Assembly: GCF_009696465.1 (NCBI RefSeq)
Contig: NZ_VULX01000015.1
Location: 1-64,000 of the forward strand
Source: Inconstantimicrobium porci
Lineage (GTDB): Bacteria > Bacillota > Clostridia > Clostridiales > Clostridiaceae
Direction of reading: 5' to 3'
DNA length: 64,000 bases
A model generated the notes under the pieces. That model worked only from the letters and a program-made list of their open reading frames with translations, was not told the origin of the DNA and ran no database searches. Of the stretch, positions 38,725 to 47,852 are shown piece by piece; position 1 is the first letter of the stretch; each line of letters opens with the position of its first letter. Position numbers and translations under genes: made by a program.

Positions 38725-39663
38725 TTATTTATTTAATCCTTCTTTTACTGCCTTAACTATATCATCTGCAGTTAATCCATATAATTTTAATAGTTCATCT
38801 GGCTTTCCGCTCTGACCAAATTCATCTTTTATGCCGATTCTTTTCATTTTTACCGGGCATTCTTCACATACAACTTCAGCAACTGCTGAACCAAGTCCAC
38901 CAATGATACTGTGTTCTTCAGCTGTAACTATTAATCCAGTTTCTTTAGCTGCGTTTACAATAATTTCTTTATCTAAAGGCTTAAGAGTATGAATGTTAAT
39001 AACTCTTGTATTTATTCCTTCAGCTTTTAGCATATCATGTGCCTTTATAGCTTCCTGAACCATTATTCCTGTTGCTATGATAGCAGCATCAGAGCCTTCT
39101 CTAAGTTGCACACCCTTACCTATTTCAAACTTATAGCCTTCAAAATCATTAACGACATCAACTGCAGCTCTTCCAAGTCTTACATAGCATGGTCCGTAAT
39201 ATTCTGCTACAGCGTTGATTGCTGCCTCAGCTTCTACTGCATCAGAAGGGTTAATAACGGTCATATTAGGTATGCTTCTCATTAATGATAAATCTTCAAC
39301 TGACTGATGTGACGCTCCGTCTTCTCCAACAGTAAGTCCTGCATGTGTAGCACAAATTTTCACGTTAAGGTTTGGATAACATACTGAGTTTCTTATCTGC
39401 TCAAATGCTCTTCCTGCAGCAAACATTGCAAATGTGCTTACATAAGGTATCTTTCCGCAAGTTGACATTCCTGCTGCAACACCAACCATATTAGCTTCTG
39501 CTATTCCCATATCAAAGAATCTGTCTTCACATACTGCTTTAAAATCAGCTGTCTTTGTTGATTTAGACAAATCCGCATCAAATACAACAATTTTCTTATT
39601 TTCCATTCCTAATTTAGCAAGAGCTTTTCCATATGCTTCTCTAGTTGCAATCTTCTTTCCCAT
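38725..39663 (-). CDS. transketolase, C-terminal subunit
   Basis: Pyrimidine-binding and C-terminal part of a split transketolase of the pentose phosphate pathway. The 312 residues include FDADLSKSTKTADFK, GIAEANMVGVAAGMSTCGKIPYVSTFAMF across the pyrimidine domain, the glutamate of GIAEANM expected to activate thiamine diphosphate, and a C-terminal domain from about 190. It pairs with the N-terminal subunit encoded just upstream (one-base overlap). The related DXP synthase is excluded by the split architecture. Confidence 0.93.
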   Translation of the reverse strand: MGKKIATREAYGKALAKLGMENKKIVVFDADLSKSTKTADFKAVCEDRFFDMGIAEANMVGVAAGMSTCGKIPYVSTFAMFAAGRAFEQIRNSVCYPNLNVKICATHAGLTVGEDGASHQSVEDLSLMRSIPNMTVINPSDAVEAEAAINAVAEYYGPCYVRLGRAAVDVVNDFEGYKFEIGKGVQLREGSDAAIIATGIMVQEAIKAHDMLKAEGINTRVINIHTLKPLDKEIIVNAAKETGLIVTAEEHSIIGGLGSAVAEVVCEECPVKMKRIGIKDEFGQSGKPDELLKLYGLTADDIVKAVKEGLNK

Positions 39664-40478
39664 TAGTTATCCCCTCCAATTTCACTTAATGCCTGTGTAC
39701 ATTGTTCTTTGCTAGGTGCAGTTCCATGCCATGAAGCCTGATTTTCCATAAATGATACACCTTTGCCCTTTACTGTATGGCATACGATCATAGTAGGTTT
39801 TTCTTTAAAGTTTCTTGCCTTATCTACAGCTTTAATTATTTCTTCTATATTATGTCCGTCTATATTTAGTACATTCCATCCAAAAGCTTCGAATTTTTTA
39901 TCTATTGGACCTGGATTCATTACATCTTCTATCTTTCCATCTATCTGAAGTCCGTTAAAATCAACAAAAGCTGTAAGATTATCAAGACTGTAATGTGCCG
40001 CTGACATTGCAGCTTCCCATACCTGTCCTTCTTCTAGTTCACCATCACCTAGAAGCGCAAATACTCTATAATCTTTATTATCAAGCTTTCCTGCTAAAGC
40101 CATTCCTACTGCAGCAGAAATTCCTTGTCCTAATGATCCAGTAGACATATCTATTCCTGCTACATCATTCATATTAGGATGACCCTGAAGATCTGATCCT
40201 AATTTTCTTAATGTATTTAACTTGGCAGGATCAAAAAATCCTCTCCTTGCAAGCGCACTATATAATGCTGGAGCAGCGTGTCCTTTTGATAACACGAATC
40301 TGTCTCTGTCTTCCATCTTTGGATTCTTTGGATCTATATTCATTTCCTTAAAATATAGAGTAGTAATAATATCAGTTGCTGAAAGAGATCCGCCTGGGTG
40401 ACCTGAAGCCGACTCTGTAAGCATAGTAACTATATCTCTACGAATTGTCTTTGCGGTATTTTGTAATTCACTAACATT
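39663..40478 (-). CDS. transketolase, N-terminal subunit
   Basis: Thiamine diphosphate/Mg-binding half of the split transketolase. Visible motifs: [52 protein letters not shown] and the ThDP motif [25 protein letters not shown] (GDG...N). With the C-terminal protein it moves two-carbon units between sugar phosphates. I use ATG 40476-40478 (MNVSELQN), which follows AGGAGG; the frame is open 18 codons earlier but without an RBS. 271 residues is normal. Confidence 0.93.
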   Translation of the reverse strand, partial: NVSELQNTAKTIRRDIVTMLTESASGHPGGSLSATDIITTLYFKEMNIDPKNPKMEDRDRFVLSKGHAAPALYSALARRGFFDPAKLNTLRKLGSDLQGHPNMNDVAGIDMSTGSLGQGISAAVGMALAGKLDNKDYRVFALLGDGELEEGQVWEAAMSAAHYSLDNLTAFVDFNGLQIDGKIEDVMNPGPIDKKFEAFGWNVLNIDGHNIEEIIKAVDKARNFKEKPTMIVCHTVKGKGVSFMENQASWHGTAPSKEQCTQALSEIGGDN

Positions 40479-40750
40479 CATTATGTATAATTCCTCCTGA
40501 ATTTTATATACTAAATAATCTAAAATTTTCACTAAACTAATGTTAACATATCTTTTTAAATTTGTATAGTCTATTTAATTATTTGTGTTATACTTTTTAG
40601 TTTATATGTATAATATTGTATTTTATATTGTTTCTTTAGGATAAAATATATTAATATCTTAACTAACACTAGTTTATCCAAACCAAAAATTAGAATTTAT
40701 AGATTACTAAATCACAAACAATTTATAAGCTAAACTGTTTATGCTAAAAA
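40479..40750. other. AT-rich intergenic region upstream of transketolase
   Basis: About 270 bases between the mazF terminator and the transketolase start, extremely AT-rich, with several possible TATAAT-like -10 sequences on the minus strand. I see no gene or distinct structure. Confidence 0.3.
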
Positions 40751-40779
40751 AATAAGTTAAGAAACAATCTTAACTTATT
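40745..40779 (-). terminator. mazF terminator
   Basis: AATAAGTTAAG (40751-40761) and CTTAACTTATT (40769-40779) form an eleven-pair hairpin; the minus strand continues TTTTTTAGC. It follows the mazF stop by about 37 bases. Confidence 0.8.
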
Positions 40780-40815
40780 TTATATATTAATATTTTTTTT
40801 ATTCACATTATAAAT

Positions 40816-41172
40816 TCAAACTAAACCTAAACTTATAAGAAGACTTTTGTTAACTTTGTTCATGTCTTCTTCTGTCATATGTCCAATTTTTTCTTTTAAT
40901 CTTTTTTTATCAATTGTTCGTATCTGTTCTAATAAAACAACAGAATCTCTATTAAGTCCATACTCTTCTGATGATATTTCTACATGTGTAGGCAGTTTTG
41001 CCTTATTTATCTGAGAAGTTATAGCCGAAATAATAACTGTAGGGCTATATCTATTTCCTATATTATTCTGTATGATAATAACCGGCCTGATTCCCCCTTG
41101 TTCGGATCCTACTACAGGGCTTAGGTCAGCATAGAAAATATCTCCTCTTTTTACATTAGATATTATTGCCAT
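40816..41172 (-). CDS. mazF: MazF/NdoA-type mRNA endoribonuclease toxin
   Basis: Ribosome-independent mRNA interferase. The 118 residues show the MazF fold and motifs: [45 protein letters not shown] with the catalytic arginine region, and [22 protein letters not shown]. Close in layout to NdoA of B. subtilis, which cuts UACAU. The ATG at 41172 follows GGAGAGTGAG; upstream in-frame ATGs overlap the antitoxin gene. The antitoxin ends seven bases before it. Confidence 0.93.
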   Translation of the reverse strand: MAIISNVKRGDIFYADLSPVVGSEQGGIRPVIIIQNNIGNRYSPTVIISAITSQINKAKLPTHVEISSEEYGLNRDSVVLLEQIRTIDKKRLKEKIGHMTEEDMNKVNKSLLISLGLV

Positions 41173-41179
41173 ATTAAAC

Positions 41180-41413
41180 TCACTCTCCGCTAAGCCAATT
41201 GACATACTCATTAAATCCTATGCCGTCTGATCCCATTTCTGCGTATTCAAGATTTAAAGATGCCATTTCCTTATATCCTTTTGCCATTTCATCATATTCA
41301 TCTTCATTTATGTCTTTACTATATGATATTAATGATTTCTCGATATGTTGCATTTTTTCTTCATTTTTATAATTTTCTTTTCCAAACGCTTCTATATACA
41401 TTGCATATGACAT
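41180..41413 (-). CDS. MazE/EndoAI-like antitoxin lacking the RHH DNA-binding domain
   Basis: A 77-residue acidic protein directly before mazF. Its C-terminal part ([28 protein letters not shown]) matches the toxin-binding tail of EndoAI antitoxins (RRGYMEMAKINLNISSEA in B. subtilis). The usual N-terminal ribbon-helix-helix (KxxxSLPxxLxxE pattern) is absent: the protein opens [23 protein letters not shown] 41411-41413 has GGAAGGTG upstream; translating further upstream also gives no RHH. It should still neutralise MazF but probably cannot autorepress the promoter (inference). Confidence 0.75.
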   Translation of the reverse strand: MSYAMYIEAFGKENYKNEEKMQHIEKSLISYSKDINEDEYDEMAKGYKEMASLNLEYAEMGSDGIGFNEYVNWLSGE

Positions 41414-41640
41414 AATTTCACACCTTCCTAATGTAAAAAGTTTATGTATATTTACATTATATAGCAAATCATGTCGATATGTCAAAGGCATCTCTTCAGT
41501 TTTCTACTTTTTATTTTACTTTCTTCCTTTTTTTGATTATTTTATATGTTGGACTGTGTTTTATTATTACTATGTAGCACATTTCCACAAAAAACAAGTA
41601 AAGTCTATTTTCTTAATCACCCCCCTTAGTCTCAGCTTGC

Positions 41641-42240
41641 TTATCTCACAAGTTTTGACACAACAAAATTACTGTAATCAACTTTAATTCTCTCTTCTCC
41701 AGTATCATCAAAAATAATCATTTCTACTGGTATGCTATTCTCGGTATTTATAAATAATTTGCATTTATTTAGTTCCTTATTATTATCATATAACTGATAT
41801 TCAATTTCTAAGTAACCAAGACTTTTTTCTTTATTATAGATAACTTTCATATTTTCTCCATTAAGAAGCAATAGTTCTCTTATATTTTCCATGAATGACA
41901 ACTTGTAGAATTTATCGAACTCTTTACTCAGAGTAAATTTTTCCTTAGTATTCTCATTACTTAACACAATATCCTTATTACTGTACTTAAATATTCTGCC
42001 ATCATCAAATTTTAATTCAATATTGCCCTGTCCTTCAGATTTTAATGTGGCCTTCTGAACTGTAGTGCATCTTGGATTTTTAATAGTATACTCAACATTA
42101 CAGCTATATGACTTCATCTTTTTAAATCGTGTCATTATGTTCTCCGGTGTCTCTTTAAATAACTTCTGATAAAAAGCCAAGCAGGATATTATTCCTACTA
42201 TTACTAGAATAATAATTAATGGGATTTTAATTTTTTTCAT
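41641..42240 (-). CDS. GerS-like lipoprotein
   Basis: A 199-residue exported lipoprotein: N-terminal hydrophobic segment (residues 5-20) with lipobox IISC, then a LolA/LolB-like beta-rich domain (YSCNVEYTIKN, QGNIELKFDDGRIFKYSNKDIVLSN). In C. difficile GerS supports spore germination by helping cortex lytic enzyme activity, and in clostridia its gene lies between nnrD and alr-mazEF. The neighbours here (nnrD upstream, mazEF downstream) support this; alr is missing. Identification is by topology and context. Confidence 0.65.
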   Translation of the reverse strand: MKKIKIPLIIILVIVGIISCLAFYQKLFKETPENIMTRFKKMKSYSCNVEYTIKNPRCTTVQKATLKSEGQGNIELKFDDGRIFKYSNKDIVLSNENTKEKFTLSKEFDKFYKLSFMENIRELLLLNGENMKVIYNKEKSLGYLEIEYQLYDNNKELNKCKLFINTENSIPVEMIIFDDTGEERIKVDYSNFVVSKLVR

Positions 42241-42311
42241 ACTAACTCCATATAAAATTTTTTTCTAATAATAGTAATATTATTTTGTTATTTAAAATAT
42301 TCTTAAATTAT

Positions 42312-43805
42312 TTAACTTTCAAATTCCTTTAAATATAAAGAAATCTTATTAATTATATCTGTAGCAGTAACAGAATACATTTGCTTCGATAAAGAATCTC
42401 CTATAAATCCATGTATATAAACTCCCAATACCGAAGCTTTAAATGGATCTAAACCTTGAGATATCAGTCCTGTTACAATGCCAGTAAGGCAGTCTCCCAT
42501 ACCTCCTGACGCCATCGCACTACTGCCAGTAGTATTTATAAATATTTTTTCTCCGTCTGTAATAACTGTATTATATCCCTTCAACACTATGATGCAGTTG
42601 GTCTCAATAGCAGTATTTTTAGCTATTTCGATTCTCTTATTATTAACGTCTTCTATGCTACAACCACAGAACCTTGCCATCTCACCTGGGTGAGGTGTTA
42701 ATACAATATTCTTCTCCTTTCTTCCAAAAAGAAGCTCTTTGTGGGCAGATAAAACATTAATAGCATCAGCATCAAATACTATCGGGCATTCTGAATTAGT
42801 AATTACTTCTTCAACTATCTTAAGACTACTATCATTACTATCAAGGCCTGGTCCACATGCAACAACATTGCTTTTTTTGATAATCTCTACAAAATACTTA
42901 TCTTCATAGTCACATATCATAGCTTCTGCAAGTTTTGACTGCATTATAGGTACCTGCTCTTTAGAAGTAGCAAGAGTAACAAGACCTGCACCTGTTTTTA
43001 CAGCGGCCTGTGCCGCAATATATGCGGCACCTGTATACTTTTCACTTCCAGCAGCAATTGTTGTTCGTCCAAAAGTACCTTTATGTGAATATTTATTTCT
43101 TTTTGGAAGAATTTTATCTGTAATCTCATCAGATGTATATACTTTTTCATCATATTTCTCACTTATTTCTTTTGGTATACCTAATGACTCAACTACAACA
43201 TCACCAGTATAATTTTTTGCTTTATCGCAGAAAAAACACTTTTTATAAAACTGAAGAGCTACAGTCTTATTTGCTTTTACACATTCACCCATTATATATC
43301 CATTTTCACCATTCATACCCGATGGTATGTCAATTGATAATACATATTTGCTATATGTATTAATACTTTTAATAATATCAGTATAATAGGTATCCAGCTG
43401 CCTTGATAATCCTGTTCCAAAAAGTCCATCTATTACGACATCACTTTCAGATATACTTTTATTAAGAGAATTTAAATCTTCAGTTTTTCTTATAAATTCT
43501 ATTGAAGCATTCATTTTATATAATATGTTCATGTTTTTTATGCAGTCTCGTGACAATTCCCTTCCATTACTGCATATAAAAATCTTAACTATTTTATGTA
43601 ATACTATTAAGTGCCGTGCCACACCAAGTGCATCACCTGCATTATTGCCAAAACCACATACAACTACAATATTTCTATCTTTGATATTAACATGTTTCAT
43701 TATAGAAATTACTGCTGTCTCCATAAGAGCAAAACTATCCATCCCATATCCATTTATATATTCATCTTCAATTTTTCTCATGGCATCTGGTGTAACAATT
43801 TTCAT
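42312..43805 (-). CDS. nnrD: bifunctional NAD(P)H-hydrate epimerase / ADP-dependent dehydratase
   Basis: Repairs hydrated NAD(P)H. The N-terminal YjeF/NnrE domain (about 1-215; VVCGFGNNAGDALGVARHL, DGLFGTGLSRQL, SIDIPSGMNGENG) epimerises NAD(P)HX, and the C-terminal NnrD domain (about 235-490; ACGPGLDSNDSS, VLTPHPGEMARF, NTTGSSAMASGGMGDCLTGIV) dehydrates it with ADP. The GMGDxLTG motif is intact. It overlaps acpS by one base and precedes the GerS-like gene, the classical clostridial order. Confidence 0.94.
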   Translation of the reverse strand: MKIVTPDAMRKIEDEYINGYGMDSFALMETAVISIMKHVNIKDRNIVVVCGFGNNAGDALGVARHLIVLHKIVKIFICSNGRELSRDCIKNMNILYKMNASIEFIRKTEDLNSLNKSISESDVVIDGLFGTGLSRQLDTYYTDIIKSINTYSKYVLSIDIPSGMNGENGYIMGECVKANKTVALQFYKKCFFCDKAKNYTGDVVVESLGIPKEISEKYDEKVYTSDEITDKILPKRNKYSHKGTFGRTTIAAGSEKYTGAAYIAAQAAVKTGAGLVTLATSKEQVPIMQSKLAEAMICDYEDKYFVEIIKKSNVVACGPGLDSNDSSLKIVEEVITNSECPIVFDADAINVLSAHKELLFGRKEKNIVLTPHPGEMARFCGCSIEDVNNKRIEIAKNTAIETNCIIVLKGYNTVITDGEKIFINTTGSSAMASGGMGDCLTGIVTGLISQGLDPFKASVLGVYIHGFIGDSLSKQMYSVTATDIINKISLYLKEFES

Positions 43806-44182
43806 TATTCTGCTCCTTCCATTATTACGTATGCTATTGCATTTGTTCTATTATGAGAAATAGATACAAATATTTCTTTTACCCCCAACTCATCCGCTTT
43901 CTTTTTACATTCATTATAAAGATTAACATATGGCTTTCCAAGTTCATCTCTTAATACTTCTATATGATTGATAGAAAATTTTCTAAAACCAGTCCCTAAT
44001 GCTTTACTTACTGCTTCTTTGACACAAAAATTCCCTGCTATCACTTCAGATCTCATATTTTTAATCTTAAATAATTCGTTTTCTTTTGCTGTAAAACACT
44101 TCTTTAAAAAAGCATCATTTCTTTTAATGTTTTTTTCTATTCTATCAATTTCAATAATATCAGTTCCTATTCCAATTATCAT
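43805..44182 (-). CDS. acpS: holo-[acyl-carrier-protein] synthase
   Basis: Transfers 4'-phosphopantetheine from CoA to acyl carrier protein. At 125 residues it is the usual AcpS size. Motifs: MIIGIGTDIIEIDRIEKN at the N terminus with Mg-binding Asp, NFCVKEAVSKALGTGFR (WxxKEAxxKA-like, here with F in place of W) and VSISHNRTNAIAYVIM. Coupled to nnrD. Confidence 0.95.
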   Translation of the reverse strand: MIIGIGTDIIEIDRIEKNIKRNDAFLKKCFTAKENELFKIKNMRSEVIAGNFCVKEAVSKALGTGFRKFSINHIEVLRDELGKPYVNLYNECKKKADELGVKEIFVSISHNRTNAIAYVIMEGAE

Positions 44183-44237
44183 ATTTATACTCCTGCTGCA
44201 TATTTCTTATATATTATCATATCACAATAAATATATT

Positions 44238-44558
44238 TTACAGCTCAGCTGGCACAATATCAAAATCTCCTGCATATTCATCTATATATTCTCCAAGAAC
44301 ATCTATAAAATGTATTGGCGAAACTTTATTGTCTGCCAAAATATTTAAAAGTTTTTCAACTTTAGCCTTATTATTTGAAATTACATTAATTCCATCTCTT
44401 TCAATGTCCACAACTTGTCCATCTTTTACTTCATTCATTTCTGCTTCAATGCCATATGAAACAATTCCTTCGTATTGACCTTTTATTAATCTATAAGTAT
44501 AATTAAATATCCTATCAGCATCTGATAATCTTGTCTCTAATATTTTTTCTACTTTCAT
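44238..44558 (-). CDS. DUF6514-like hypothetical protein
   Basis: A 106-residue soluble protein with no signal peptide. The sequence YEGIVSYGIEAEMNEVKDGQV...VSPIHFIDVLGEYIDEYAGDFD matches what I recall of clostridial DUF6514 proteins. Function unknown. The ATG at 44558 follows GGAGG by eight bases. The long upstream gap (44559-45116) contains DnaA boxes. Confidence 0.7.
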   Translation of the reverse strand: MKVEKILETRLSDADRIFNYTYRLIKGQYEGIVSYGIEAEMNEVKDGQVVDIERDGINVISNNKAKVEKLLNILADNKVSPIHFIDVLGEYIDEYAGDFDIVPAEL

Positions 44559-44960
44559 ACAAATTCCTCCAAAAAACATTATTCAAAACTAAAACACAAA
44601 TCTTCTATTCAATACATCAATTTACAAATATCATATTATCACTTTATCAACAACTTTTTTGTCGTTTTGTGGATAAGCTGTGTATTTTTTTTTATTCATT
44701 TTGCGACATATCTCCTTAAATACAGTAAAAGTACTACTTTTTTTCAACCCTTCTGTGGATAACTTCCTGTGGATAACTACAAATAGTAAATTTTTCTTGT
44801 CGATATTAGTTCTAATATGATGATTTTATTTCAATAAATAAATTTTATATTTATGGTCAAAATTGCATCATACCATTATTGGGATTATTCCATAAACTCT
44901 TTTATTTCATTGCTTCATATCATTAAACTTATACCTATTTCCATGCAATTTACAATAAAT
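44559..44960. other. intergenic region with DnaA-box cluster
   Basis: About 400 bases without a credible gene. The left half has the DnaA-box cluster at 44644-44776, followed by about 180 bases of highly AT-rich DNA (44777-44950). The right limit is the ssb terminator. Confidence 0.4.
44644..44776. promoter_or_regulatory. cluster of DnaA boxes
   Basis: Three perfect TGTGGATAA boxes (44668-44676, 44754-44762, 44768-44776; all same orientation) lie in about 110 bp, plus one TTATCAACA (44644-44652) with one mismatch in the other orientation. The last two are 14 bp apart. DnaA (TTATCCACA) binding is well established for this motif. No replication-initiation gene is adjacent, so this may be a DnaA-titration or regulatory locus rather than oriC. 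Confidence 0.65.
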
Positions 44961-44961
44961 C

Positions 44962-44999
44962 AAAAAAATAAGAGTCAGCACCCTTCCCTGACTCTTATT
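44962..44999 (-). terminator. ssb terminator
   Basis: AATAAGAGTCAG and CTGACTCTTATT form a twelve-pair stem with a nine-base loop, then T residues on the minus strand. It lies 118 bases after the ssb stop. Confidence 0.8.
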
Positions 45000-45116
45000 C
45001 ATGACCATATTACTTAATTTAATTTCTCAAAATACCATAGTTGAAATAGAATACGTTATCATTACAATAATTATTATAACAACTTACATAAACGTTTTCA
45101 ATATTTTTTTACTTTT

Positions 45117-45467
45117 TTATAACGCTTCTTCTGTTGAATGATTTTTGTTTCCTATATTTATGAATTTAAAGTCGTCTGCAACAACTTCTGCTACATACTT
45201 TCTGGTCCCATTAGCATCTTCATATCCATAAGCACTCAGTCTCCCGCTTACTGAAAGCAAACTGCCTTTTGTTAAGTACTTGCAGATAATCTCAGCTTTC
45301 TTTCCCCATACTATTATTGGTATAAAATCAGCCTTTATAGTACCATCCTTAGATTTAAAGTTTCTTTCCACAGCCATAACGAATCTAGTATATGTTTTTT
45401 CTCCATCTAGTGTTGTCTTAAGTTCTGGATCCTTAACTAATCTTCCCAATATAATTATTTTATTCAT
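45117..45467 (-). CDS. ssb: single-stranded DNA-binding protein (short paralogue)
   Basis: OB-fold SSB of 116 residues: MNKIIILGRLVKDPELKTT, YTRFVMAVERNF, DFIPIIVWGKKAEIICKYLTKGSLLSVSGRLS. It lacks the glycine-rich linker and acidic DDDLPF-type tail that replication SSBs use to recruit partners, so it resembles a secondary, perhaps competence- or stress-related SSB. ATG 45467 follows AGGAGG by nine bases; a TTG nine bases earlier touches the RBS. It is a single-gene unit. Confidence 0.88.
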   Translation of the reverse strand: MNKIIILGRLVKDPELKTTLDGEKTYTRFVMAVERNFKSKDGTIKADFIPIIVWGKKAEIICKYLTKGSLLSVSGRLSAYGYEDANGTRKYVAEVVADDFKFINIGNKNHSTEEAL

Positions 45468-45613
45468 AAAAAACAACCTCCTGCTATGGTCACGTTATGA
45501 ATTATATCCACAATAACCACGTTTATACAGAAGGTTGATATTTTATTTTAATTTAGCTGCTAAACTATCAGTAAAATTTAAAATGTATATTTTATAATGT
45601 ATAATTCAGGATA

Positions 45614-45674
45614 AAATTCATGAGCATAGCTGCATGAATTTCTAAAATAAATGGAGACTTGCCTCCAAACCTCC
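45614..45674 (+). repeat. modular hairpin repeat, copy C
   Basis: AAATTCATG-loop-CATGAATTT, then CTAAAATAAATGGAGA, then CCTCCAAACCTCC. It matches the unit at 38532-38593 read on the other strand. It continues into AGAGGATTTTGTCCTCTT (hairpin, about 45701-45718) and GAAACTCC-N6-GGAGTTTC (45725-45746). Confidence 0.55.
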
Positions 45675-45724
45675 ACAATCATTCCTCCAAAAGAGTTATT
45701 AAGAGGATTTTGTCCTCTTATTCT

Positions 45725-45746
45725 GAAACTCCACAAAAGGAGTTTC
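45725..45746. repeat. GAAACTCC hairpin, third occurrence
   Basis: GAAACTCC (45725-45732) and GGAGTTTC (45739-45746) pair around ACAAAA. The same stem sequence occurs in the repeats at 27773-27793 and 35491-35509. Confidence 0.55.
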
Positions 45747-45782
45747 GTCCGAAATTATACATTATACCTTATAAATTATATA

Positions 45783-46745
45783 TTACTCAAAGTATATAAA
45801 CTTATGAAGTTTTTCTACATTTTTATCCTGATCCCATTTCATATAGTATATACCCTTTATAGTTGCATCAGACTTAAGTCCATCATAAGGACATCTTGTT
45901 TCGGCAATTCCATTCTTGCCATATAAAGAAGCATTTACTCCAAGCTCTATTAATTCAAGCTGTGATAGGCTTGTCTCTAAATTAGGAAGTATGTTTGCCG
46001 CAGTGTCCGGATATGATGTTACGGGTATTTCCTTAAACTTATTAAACAGCTTAAACAGCACATCTCTCTGTCTCTTTGTTCTTCCATAATCGAAATTATT
46101 ATCATATCTAAATCGGCAGTACGCTGTAGCCTGCTGGCCGTTAAGCAGCTGCTTTCCAGGTGCACTTATCGGTGTATACTTTGTATTTGTTATTTTAGCT
46201 ATATCTTTTGCATAACTATTTAAGTATTTAAACTCTTGCTCATTAACGTTGATTTCCAGGCCGCCAACATAATCAATTATCTTCATAAGTCCTTCAAAGT
46301 CTACTTTTACATAGTCAGTTATATCAAGTTTGAATAACTCATTTACTGTCTTAACAGATAAATCACAGCCACCATAATGGTATGCATAGTTTAACTTTGT
46401 TATTGGTCGCCCTTCACCCAAATCAACATATGTATCCCTCATAAGTGAAGACATCTTAATCTTTTTTGCAGTAGAATCTATACTTAATACAATATTGGAA
46501 TCAGAAGCATTCTCCTGATTATCAACACCCATTAAAAGTATATTTTTGACTTTATGCTTTCCTTCTACATTATTAAATGGCATCTTGCTTTCTTCTGTAA
46601 CACCAAGATTTTTATCATTAATCTTTACAGTTTTTATCTTATTAAGATAACTGAAAGCTGTCACACCAAAACATACTATAATAAATAATATTATCAGCAA
46701 AATTACTGGTAATATCTTCCTCTTTTTCTTCTTCCTTGCCCTCAT
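45783..46745 (-). CDS. LytR-CpsA-Psr (LCP) family cell-wall ligase
   Basis: Attaches secondary polymers (teichoic acid or polysaccharide) to peptidoglycan. The 320-residue protein has a basic cytoplasmic start, one membrane helix (about 11-34) and the extracellular LCP domain with NILLMGVDNQENASDSNIVLSID, SLMRDTYVDLGEGRP with conserved R, KLNYAYHYGG and TAYCRFRYDNNFDYGRTKRQRD. It lies before the second LCP gene on the opposite strand. Confidence 0.92.
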   Translation of the reverse strand: MRARKKKKRKILPVILLIILFIIVCFGVTAFSYLNKIKTVKINDKNLGVTEESKMPFNNVEGKHKVKNILLMGVDNQENASDSNIVLSIDSTAKKIKMSSLMRDTYVDLGEGRPITKLNYAYHYGGCDLSVKTVNELFKLDITDYVKVDFEGLMKIIDYVGGLEINVNEQEFKYLNSYAKDIAKITNTKYTPISAPGKQLLNGQQATAYCRFRYDNNFDYGRTKRQRDVLFKLFNKFKEIPVTSYPDTAANILPNLETSLSQLELIELGVNASLYGKNGIAETRCPYDGLKSDATIKGIYYMKWDQDKNVEKLHKFIYFE

Positions 46746-46805
46746 TTTGTCATCTCCCTTATCAAATATAGTATAAGTTTACTACTATTTACTTTTATTT
46801 TCTAC

Positions 46806-47657
46806 TTACTTATTCATTTTTTCTGAAATCATGGCATTTACTTCTCCTCCAAGTAGTATTATAAATGATGATAAGTACAACCAGGTCATAAGTATAAATA
46901 TAGCTCCCAAACTACCATAAAGCCTTGAATAATTTGAAAATGTATTTACATAGAATGCAAAACAACTTGAAAATATCAACCATCCTAAGGAAGTTAAAAA
47001 CGCACCTGGAAAAGCCTCAACCCAAGAAACCTTCTTTGCTGGTGTATATTTATAAATTGTAACAAATATGACCACCATCATAAATACAAGAATTATATAT
47101 CTCATAAGATCCCACAACATTGTAATAAAGTTACTTACGGGAATATAAGTTATTACAAAATTCTTTATAACATCACCAAACACAAGCAAAACCATTGTTA
47201 ATATAATAAGCAGTGCCAGTATAACAGTAGAAGCAATAGATCTTACAACTCTTGAAATATATCCTCTCTTTTCTCTTACACCATAAGCCCTATTCATGCC
47301 TCTTATAACAGCACCAAATCCATTTGACGCAGCCCATATTGCGAGAAAAATAGTTATCCACACTATGCCTGTACCCTGTCCTTTCAAAACCTCTATGACT
47401 GTATATTTAATAAGATCATAAGCTTTTATTGGCAGTATATAGCTTAATGCTTCCAGTACCTGATTTACATCTAGATTGCTTAATCCTATAAGAGTCAGCA
47501 AAAACATAAGAAAAGGTACAAATGCCAGCATTAAGTTATAAGCAAGAAAACCTGCTGTTGCAGTAATATCATGATCAAAAATTCTTTTTATTAGTTCTAT
47601 TACAAAAAGAATAATTCTATTTTTTCTTTTTCTATTTTTATTTTCTGAAGAGTTCAT
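46806..47657 (-). CDS. YihY/BrkB-family inner-membrane protein
   Basis: A 283-residue polytopic membrane protein with about six helices and the family features AGFLAYNLMLAFVPFLMFL, NGFGAVIRGMNRAYGV and the C-terminal RLYGSLGAIFILMTWLYLSSFIILLGGEVNA. It was once annotated as RNase BN, now known to be wrong; a function is not established. It shares orientation with the LCP gene downstream (60-base gap). Confidence 0.9.
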   Translation of the reverse strand: MNSSENKNRKRKNRIILFVIELIKRIFDHDITATAGFLAYNLMLAFVPFLMFLLTLIGLSNLDVNQVLEALSYILPIKAYDLIKYTVIEVLKGQGTGIVWITIFLAIWAASNGFGAVIRGMNRAYGVREKRGYISRVVRSIASTVILALLIILTMVLLVFGDVIKNFVITYIPVSNFITMLWDLMRYIILVFMMVVIFVTIYKYTPAKKVSWVEAFPGAFLTSLGWLIFSSCFAFYVNTFSNYSRLYGSLGAIFILMTWLYLSSFIILLGGEVNAMISEKMNK

Positions 47658-47852
47658 AAAGCAGCTCCTTATTATTTTTTTTATTTACACTATATTTATT
47701 ATCCTCTATGATTAATATAATATTTATTATTTAATACTAAAATGCATTTTATCTTTCCATAAGCTACCACACTGTTACCTTTTCGATATTTATTTATAAA
47801 TACTTTAGTAGTATAATATTATTGCTAATAATGTTGAAAGGAGTCACATTTT

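Noticed and set aside
44644-44950. Chromosomal origin of replication
   Set aside because: DnaA boxes and AT-rich DNA are present, but no dnaA, dnaN, rpmH or gidA is nearby and gene orientation does not switch here. Recorded as a DnaA-box cluster only.
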